A DNA stretch of 64,000 bases from Corallibacter vietnamensis (GTDB lineage Bacteria; Bacteroidota; Bacteroidia; Flavobacteriales; Flavobacteriaceae): positions 1-64,000 of the forward strand of contig NZ_BAABBI010000006.1 in NCBI RefSeq assembly GCF_039537875.1, read 5' to 3'. The notes beneath the pieces are model-generated. The model was not told the origin of the DNA and ran no database searches. It saw nothing but the letters and a program-made list of their open reading frames with translations. The position numbers and the translations under genes are program-made. This document shows positions 60,135 through 64,000 of the stretch, in pieces; within the stretch, counting starts at the first letter, position 1, and the number at the start of each line of letters is the position of its first letter.

Positions 60135-62921
60135 TTATATCAAATCAGCAGGAGCAATACCGAAACGCTCTTTAAACTTTTTATTAAAATAAGCAGAAGA
60201 ACTGATGCCAACAGCAAAGCGAACTTCTGAAAGTGTGAAGAAAGTTTTATTTTGAAGAAAGGTAAAGGCCTTTTGTAATCTAATTTCTAAAATAAATTTT
60301 ACAGGGCTCATTCCTGTGTATTGTTTCATAATTCTAGCTAATTGGCGTTGGCTATATCCTACATAATCTGCTAACTCTTTTATTTTGAAATCGTCATTGT
60401 CTAGGTTTTCAACAATGTAAGTTTCTATTTTTCGTAGCAGTTTTTGGTCTGATCTTTCGGTTGTTGAAAGTTGATTTGTATTTTCAAGTTGCCATTTTAT
60501 ACGTGATGCTTTGTTTTTTAAAAGGTTTTTTATGCGTGCAATTAATTCATTTTTGTTGAATGGTTTTACAATATAATCCGCAATGCCAAGCGAGAACCCT
60601 TTTATTTTATCAATTTCTAGAGTCTTGGCAGATATAAAAATAAATGGTGTGTACTTGTGTTTTTCTATGGTATTTATTTTTTCACGAAGTTCAAAACCAT
60701 CAATCTTGGGCATCATAATGTCTGATGTGATTAACGAATAGGTTTGGGTTTTTAATAAATTTAAAGCTTCTTCGCCATTAAAAGCAACATCACAATGATA
60801 TATATCTTCAAGTAGCTCTTTTAAATAGGTCGCCATTTGTGGGTTGTCTTCTACAATAAGAATGTGTTCTTTTATTGAAGAATTATTATGATTTGGAAAT
60901 TGTTGGGGTATTAGACTAGTTGGTTTAGTTACATTTTCAGTATTATTTTCTGTTGTTTGCATTGGAATTTTTAATGTAAATGTACTGCCTTTACCAGGCT
61001 TACTATCAACGGTTAAGCTTCCATTTAAAAGCTCGGAAAACTCTTTTGATAGTGCTAGTCCAATGCCTATGCCGCCAACCTTACTAGCGTTTTCTGACTG
61101 ATAAAATCGCTCGAATATTTTTTTCTGCTCATCATATTTGATGCCTTCTCCAAAATCGGTCACTGATACTGAAAGTGTATCAGTATTGAAGACATCGTTA
61201 ACAATAATTTTTGAGTTTGATGGCGCGTATTTAATGGCGTTTGAAAGAAGGTTGTTTATGATTTTTTCAATCTTTCCAATATCAGTATTTACAAAAATGG
61301 TGTTTGCTATGTTTGAATAATAACTTATTTCTACAGCTTTGATTTGTGCCATAGAATGAAAGGAAAACACAATGCGCTCTAAAGACGTGCGTAAGGGAAC
61401 AGCGGTTTTGTTAAGTGTCATTTTATGACCTTCAAACTTGAGGAGTTCCAAAATTTCATTGGCGTCATCAGTGATTTTTTTTGTGTTGTCTAAAGCCACT
61501 TGAAGGTTTTTTTTGGCTTTGGTTGTATTGTCTAGATTTTCTAATGCTAAATTTAAGTTTCCAGAAACTAAAGTGAGTGGTGTACGGATTTCGTGTGCTA
61601 TGTTTCCTAAAAATTTGGTGCGCAATTGATTGATTTCCTGTTCTTTTTCAAGCTTCATTTGTACAAGGGTTTTTTTACGCTTTTGCTTGGTTATAAGCCA
61701 AAGAATAATGAATAATCCCAATAACAATGTACCAATACTGCTAAAAATCCATTTATTTCTTGCGTTTCTTTGTTTAGCAATTTCCAATTCTTGTAGTGCG
61801 ATTTCCTTATCTTTTTCTGCTAGGTTGAACTTGGCATCAAATTCGGCAAATTTTTCTTTTGACTGATAATGGCTTATGGAGTCTTGCAACGTAAACATTT
61901 CTTTAGAAGTAATAAAAGCTTTTTTATAGTTGTTGTTTCGTTCATAGGCAACAGCCAGCTTTCTTAAAAGATAAAATTCATTTTGAGGAATGGTTTGTGG
62001 CAATTGTTTAGCCTTTTCTAAAGCGGCAATAGCATCGCTCGTTCTATTGAGGTTAAGCAAAACGCTTCCTTTTCCTATTAATCCAAAGTTTTTATATATG
62101 TCTAAATTTAGGCTATCTGCTATGGTGATGGCTTTGTTAAAGGCTAGTAGGCTTTTTTTATAGTGTTTTGGTGTTAGTAATCCTTCGTTTTTCGATAAAT
62201 AGGCATCACCTTCATAGAGGTAAAAAGAAGCCTGCTCTTTAGGCTCACTTTTGTGTAAGCTGTTCAATGCTTTTTTTGCGTATTCTTCAATATCTTCTGG
62301 ATTTTCAACGGCCTGCATCAGGTTTTTATAGGTGTACAGTTTTTCTGTTTCTGGGGCGTTTATGCTGTTATATACCTTTAAAGCTAGCAGTAAATATTTT
62401 TTGGCGTTTTTGTGTAAACCAGTGGTATTGTACATATCGCCCAAGTTATTGTATGCATCAGCAAGGTAGATTTTATTTTGGAGTTTTTTTGAAAATTCCA
62501 AAGCAGATTCATAATGTTTTAAGGCTTCGTCATGTTGTTCTGAAAGCATTAAGTTTTTTGCTAAATGGGTGTGTATTCTAAACAAATATATAGTTGAATT
62601 GCTTTCCTTGGCTTGTGCTAAAAAGGGCTTAATGAAAGCTATTGCTTTTTTATAATTTCCTTGAGAGTAATAAGTATCTGAAATATATTCAACAGAGCGA
62701 AAATACAACGAATCACAATCACAAGTTTTGGCAAGTTTTAAGGCTTCATTAAAATATACATTTGATGAATCTATGCTTTGTTGTCTTTGTCCTTCCTGCT
62801 GTAAAAAAATAATCTTGTCTTCAACAGATTTCTGTTGTAAAGAATCTGGAAGTAGTTGTTGTGAGCAAATAGTTTGAAACAGCAACAAACAAATAATTGA
62901 TGGTAGGTTTTTAATTTTCAT
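60135..62921 (-). CDS. Hybrid two-component regulator: TPR sensor, kinase, receiver, AraC domain
   Basis: The 928-residue protein puts a whole phosphorelay in one chain: signal peptide (about 1-20), a TPR-rich periplasmic region (about 50-350), one TM helix (391-411), HisKA with His443 in GNIAHEIRTPLT, a HATPase domain (about 545-655; N box NNLLSNAIKYAP), a receiver with Asp734 in ITSDIMMPKIDG and Lys787, and an AraC-type HTH (about 835-928). It differs from the HTCS of polysaccharide loci, whose sensor is a beta-propeller with a Y_Y_Y domain. It is divergent from a secreted repeat protein, with phased boxes between them. Confidence 0.93.
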   Translation of the reverse strand: MKIKNLPSIICLLLFQTICSQQLLPDSLQQKSVEDKIIFLQQEGQRQQSIDSSNVYFNEALKLAKTCDCDSLYFRSVEYISDTYYSQGNYKKAIAFIKPFLAQAKESNSTIYLFRIHTHLAKNLMLSEQHDEALKHYESALEFSKKLQNKIYLADAYNNLGDMYNTTGLHKNAKKYLLLALKVYNSINAPETEKLYTYKNLMQAVENPEDIEEYAKKALNSLHKSEPKEQASFYLYEGDAYLSKNEGLLTPKHYKKSLLAFNKAITIADSLNLDIYKNFGLIGKGSVLLNLNRTSDAIAALEKAKQLPQTIPQNEFYLLRKLAVAYERNNNYKKAFITSKEMFTLQDSISHYQSKEKFAEFDAKFNLAEKDKEIALQELEIAKQRNARNKWIFSSIGTLLLGLFIILWLITKQKRKKTLVQMKLEKEQEINQLRTKFLGNIAHEIRTPLTLVSGNLNLALENLDNTTKAKKNLQVALDNTKKITDDANEILELLKFEGHKMTLNKTAVPLRTSLERIVFSFHSMAQIKAVEISYYSNIANTIFVNTDIGKIEKIINNLLSNAIKYAPSNSKIIVNDVFNTDTLSVSVTDFGEGIKYDEQKKIFERFYQSENASKVGGIGIGLALSKEFSELLNGSLTVDSKPGKGSTFTLKIPMQTTENNTENVTKPTSLIPQQFPNHNNSSIKEHILIVEDNPQMATYLKELLEDIYHCDVAFNGEEALNLLKTQTYSLITSDIMMPKIDGFELREKINTIEKHKYTPFIFISAKTLEIDKIKGFSLGIADYIVKPFNKNELIARIKNLLKNKASRIKWQLENTNQLSTTERSDQKLLRKIETYIVENLDNDDFKIKELADYVGYSQRQLARIMKQYTGMSPVKFILEIRLQKAFTFLQNKTFFTLSEVRFAVGISSSAYFNKKFKERFGIAPADLI

Positions 62922-62937
62922 AGTAATATTACTTACT

Positions 62938-62945
62938 CAAAGATA
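62938..62945 (-). promoter_or_regulatory. -7 promoter motif of the hybrid kinase gene
   Basis: Minus-strand TATCTTTG, a perfect TAnnTTTG match, 16 bases before the kinase ATG. No TTG lies at -33; the box array begins about 25 bp upstream of this motif. Confidence 0.5.
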
Positions 62946-62970
62946 CTAAAATACAGCGTATTAGTGTTTT

Positions 62971-63040
62971 GATGTCCGTTTTGAGTCGGTTGATGTCCAA
63001 AAAGCGTTAGGGTGTCTGTTTTGAGACATACGATGTCCAA
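62971..63040 (+). repeat. Tandem 40-bp imperfect repeat with four phased GATGTCC-like boxes
   Basis: Boxes start at 62971 (GATGTCCGTTTTGAG), 62992 (GATGTCCAA), 63011 (GGTGTCTGTTTTGAG) and 63032 (GATGTCCAA), with spacings of 21, 19 and 21 bp, about two helical turns each. The 40-bp units 62971-63010 and 63011-63050 agree at 28 of 40 positions by eye. In the second unit TGTCT-N6-AGACA (63013-63028) is a perfect inverted repeat. The array lies between the two divergent genes and ends 10 bp before the -33 element of the plus-strand gene, a typical activator position. Confidence 0.7.
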
Positions 63041-63050
63041 TAATTGAAAG

Positions 63051-63078
63051 TTGAGACAACGCAAAGCGGCTAGTTTTG
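63051..63078 (+). promoter_or_regulatory. Promoter of the WKNG-repeat protein gene
   Basis: TTG (63051-63053), 17 bases, then TAGTTTTG (63071-63078), fitting both elements of the Bacteroidota consensus TTG-N17-23-TAnnTTTG. The predicted start near 63083 leaves a leader of about 64 bases. Confidence 0.7.
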
Positions 63079-63146
63079 TATGCAGTTTTGTTCAAAGTAG
63101 AACAGTATCTCAAATTAACCATTCAATCATTTAAAGACTTAAAATA

Positions 63147-64000
63147 ATGAAAACAATTACTACTTTATTTTTAATAATGCTGTTGTCAGTAACAGCTACT
63201 GCCCAAGATGTATATGTAGCAGGCACAGATCAAACTTCTATGTCTACATCAAAACTTTGGAAAAATGGTTTTTTAGAATATACTCTGGGATCATACCCTT
63301 CACTTGCAAGTTCTGTATTTGTGTCTAATGGAAATGTATATACTGGTGGGAATGTTAGTTTTCCAGGAGAAGAAAGCAGGGCTACTCTCTGGGTTAATAG
63401 TACGCCGCAATATTATACCAATGGTGATTATTCAGCAAGTATAAACGATGTGTTTGTATCTGGCAATGATGTATATGCCATAGGTTATCACCGAACAGGA
63501 AATAACAACAATGCCGTTGCTACGCTTTGGGTAAATGGTATAGAACAAACATTAACCAACGGAAATACTAATGCTAGTGCTCTTTCAGTATTTGTATCTG
63601 GAGGCGATGTGTATGTTGCAGGTTATGAAAATAATGGTGCTAAAGACGTAGCAAAACTTTGGAAAAATGGTGCAGAACAAATTCTTACAGACGGTTCTGA
63701 TAATGCAAAAGCAACATCTGTCCTTGTTGATGGTGGCGACATTTACATAACAGGCTATGAAGAAACTACCCCAGGTAATAACTATGCTATACTTTGGAAA
63801 AATGGTGTTGCCCAATACTTGACTGATGGGTTAACATATGCTACTGCTTTAGATGTTGACTTATATGTTGGATTTCCTCTAGTAGTTGGAGGAAAACACG
63901 ATGGCACCAATGTGGTACCAACGTATTGGCTTGATGGTAGCGAATATCAGGTATCCAACATATCCAATTGGGGGCAAATATTTTCTGTATACATTGCTTC
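63147..64000 (+). CDS. Secreted WKNG-repeat (beta-propeller-like) protein, cut by window edge
   Basis: The frame is open from ATG 63147 to the window end (284 residues visible). A signal peptide (about 1-19, ending TATAQ) is followed by at least four repeats of about 49 residues, each with an LWKNG or LWVNG strand, a LTDG or LTNG turn and a SVFVSGGDVYVAGYE-type strand. This periodicity suggests the blades of a propeller. Similar proteins in Flavobacteriia often end in a T9SS sorting domain, but the C-terminus is outside the window. It is the likely target of the divergent hybrid kinase. Confidence 0.8.
   Translation, partial: MKTITTLFLIMLLSVTATAQDVYVAGTDQTSMSTSKLWKNGFLEYTLGSYPSLASSVFVSNGNVYTGGNVSFPGEESRATLWVNSTPQYYTNGDYSASINDVFVSGNDVYAIGYHRTGNNNNAVATLWVNGIEQTLTNGNTNASALSVFVSGGDVYVAGYENNGAKDVAKLWKNGAEQILTDGSDNAKATSVLVDGGDIYITGYEETTPGNNYAILWKNGVAQYLTDGLTYATALDVDLYVGFPLVVGGKHDGTNVVPTYWLDGSEYQVSNISNWGQIFSVYIA

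Noticed and set aside
63585..63815. Minus-strand open frame inside the WKNG-repeat gene
   Set aside because: The repeat structure and signal peptide show that the plus strand is coding; the minus frame is a shadow of the repeats.
1..64000. Mobile elements, prophage or integrated islands
   Set aside because: No transposase, integrase, phage structural gene or terminal repeat was recognised, and gene content is conserved housekeeping or lineage-typical throughout.

Overview
The window is a stretch of ordinary chromosome from a member of the Bacteroidota, most likely a marine-type Flavobacteriaceae (relatives of Olleya, Lacinutrix or Psychroserpens). The evidence is a low GC content, two proteins with T9SS type A sorting domains, families largely restricted to Flavobacteriia (DUF4835, DUF6913, DUF2279, DUF5686), and many copies of the Bacteroidota -7 promoter motif TAnnTTTG. 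No tRNA, rRNA, CRISPR array, insertion sequence or prophage was recognised. The species call is an inference from gene families, not from a marker gene.

Layout. 0-10 kb, mostly minus strand: a cut DinB-like gene, murQ, monomeric NADP isocitrate dehydrogenase, a Qnr-like pentapeptide protein, a 600-bp gene-free stretch full of hairpins, then rplS-trmD, a long-form GAPDH and an HtrA protease. 10-14.4 kb, plus strand: dapF, an acetyltransferase, mltG, a DUF2279 protein and a lysozyme-like protein, which together look like a cell-wall group. 14.4-22 kb, mostly minus: an RsmI-like methylase, a secreted sugar dehydrogenase, a tyrosine phosphatase next to dnaA, a thioesterase, yigZ, a DMT transporter, a HAD hydrolase and ribD. 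22-30 kb: an acetyltransferase with prmC, ligA, two YhhN-like membrane proteins with a DoxX/MauE gene between them, and a 5'-nucleotidase split into two genes.

30-43.7 kb, plus strand: dapA, bamD, rpoZ, coaBC, a DUF4835 protein, recN, fabI, a secreted FG-GAP protein, a glycosyltransferase, a YbbR protein, coaE and a two-component pair. 43.8-51 kb, minus: miaA, a voltage-gated-type channel with a zinc ribbon, an exonuclease/GIY-YIG protein, a YggS protein, a DUF1015 protein, 3-hydroxybutyryl-CoA dehydrogenase and an oxidoreductase. 51-60 kb: pcm, three envelope-type proteins, smpB, deoC, a decayed gene and clpB. 60-64 kb: a single-chain hybrid histidine kinase with an AraC output domain, divergent from a secreted WKNG-repeat protein that runs off the right edge.

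Most worth a second look: (1) the intergenic region between the hybrid kinase and the WKNG-repeat gene, with four GATGTCC-like boxes at two-helical-turn spacing just upstream of a textbook promoter; (2) two conserved minus-strand genes, miaA and the exonuclease/GIY-YIG gene, that have no ATG, GTG or TTG able to include their catalytic N-termini; (3) the hairpin-rich gene-free stretch at 4.6-5.1 kb; (4) a short structured leader of rplS; (5) an unannotated pseudogene at 56.8-57.2 kb; and (6) a pattern of promoter motifs lying only a few bases before start codons, which suggests many leaderless or nearly leaderless mRNAs.
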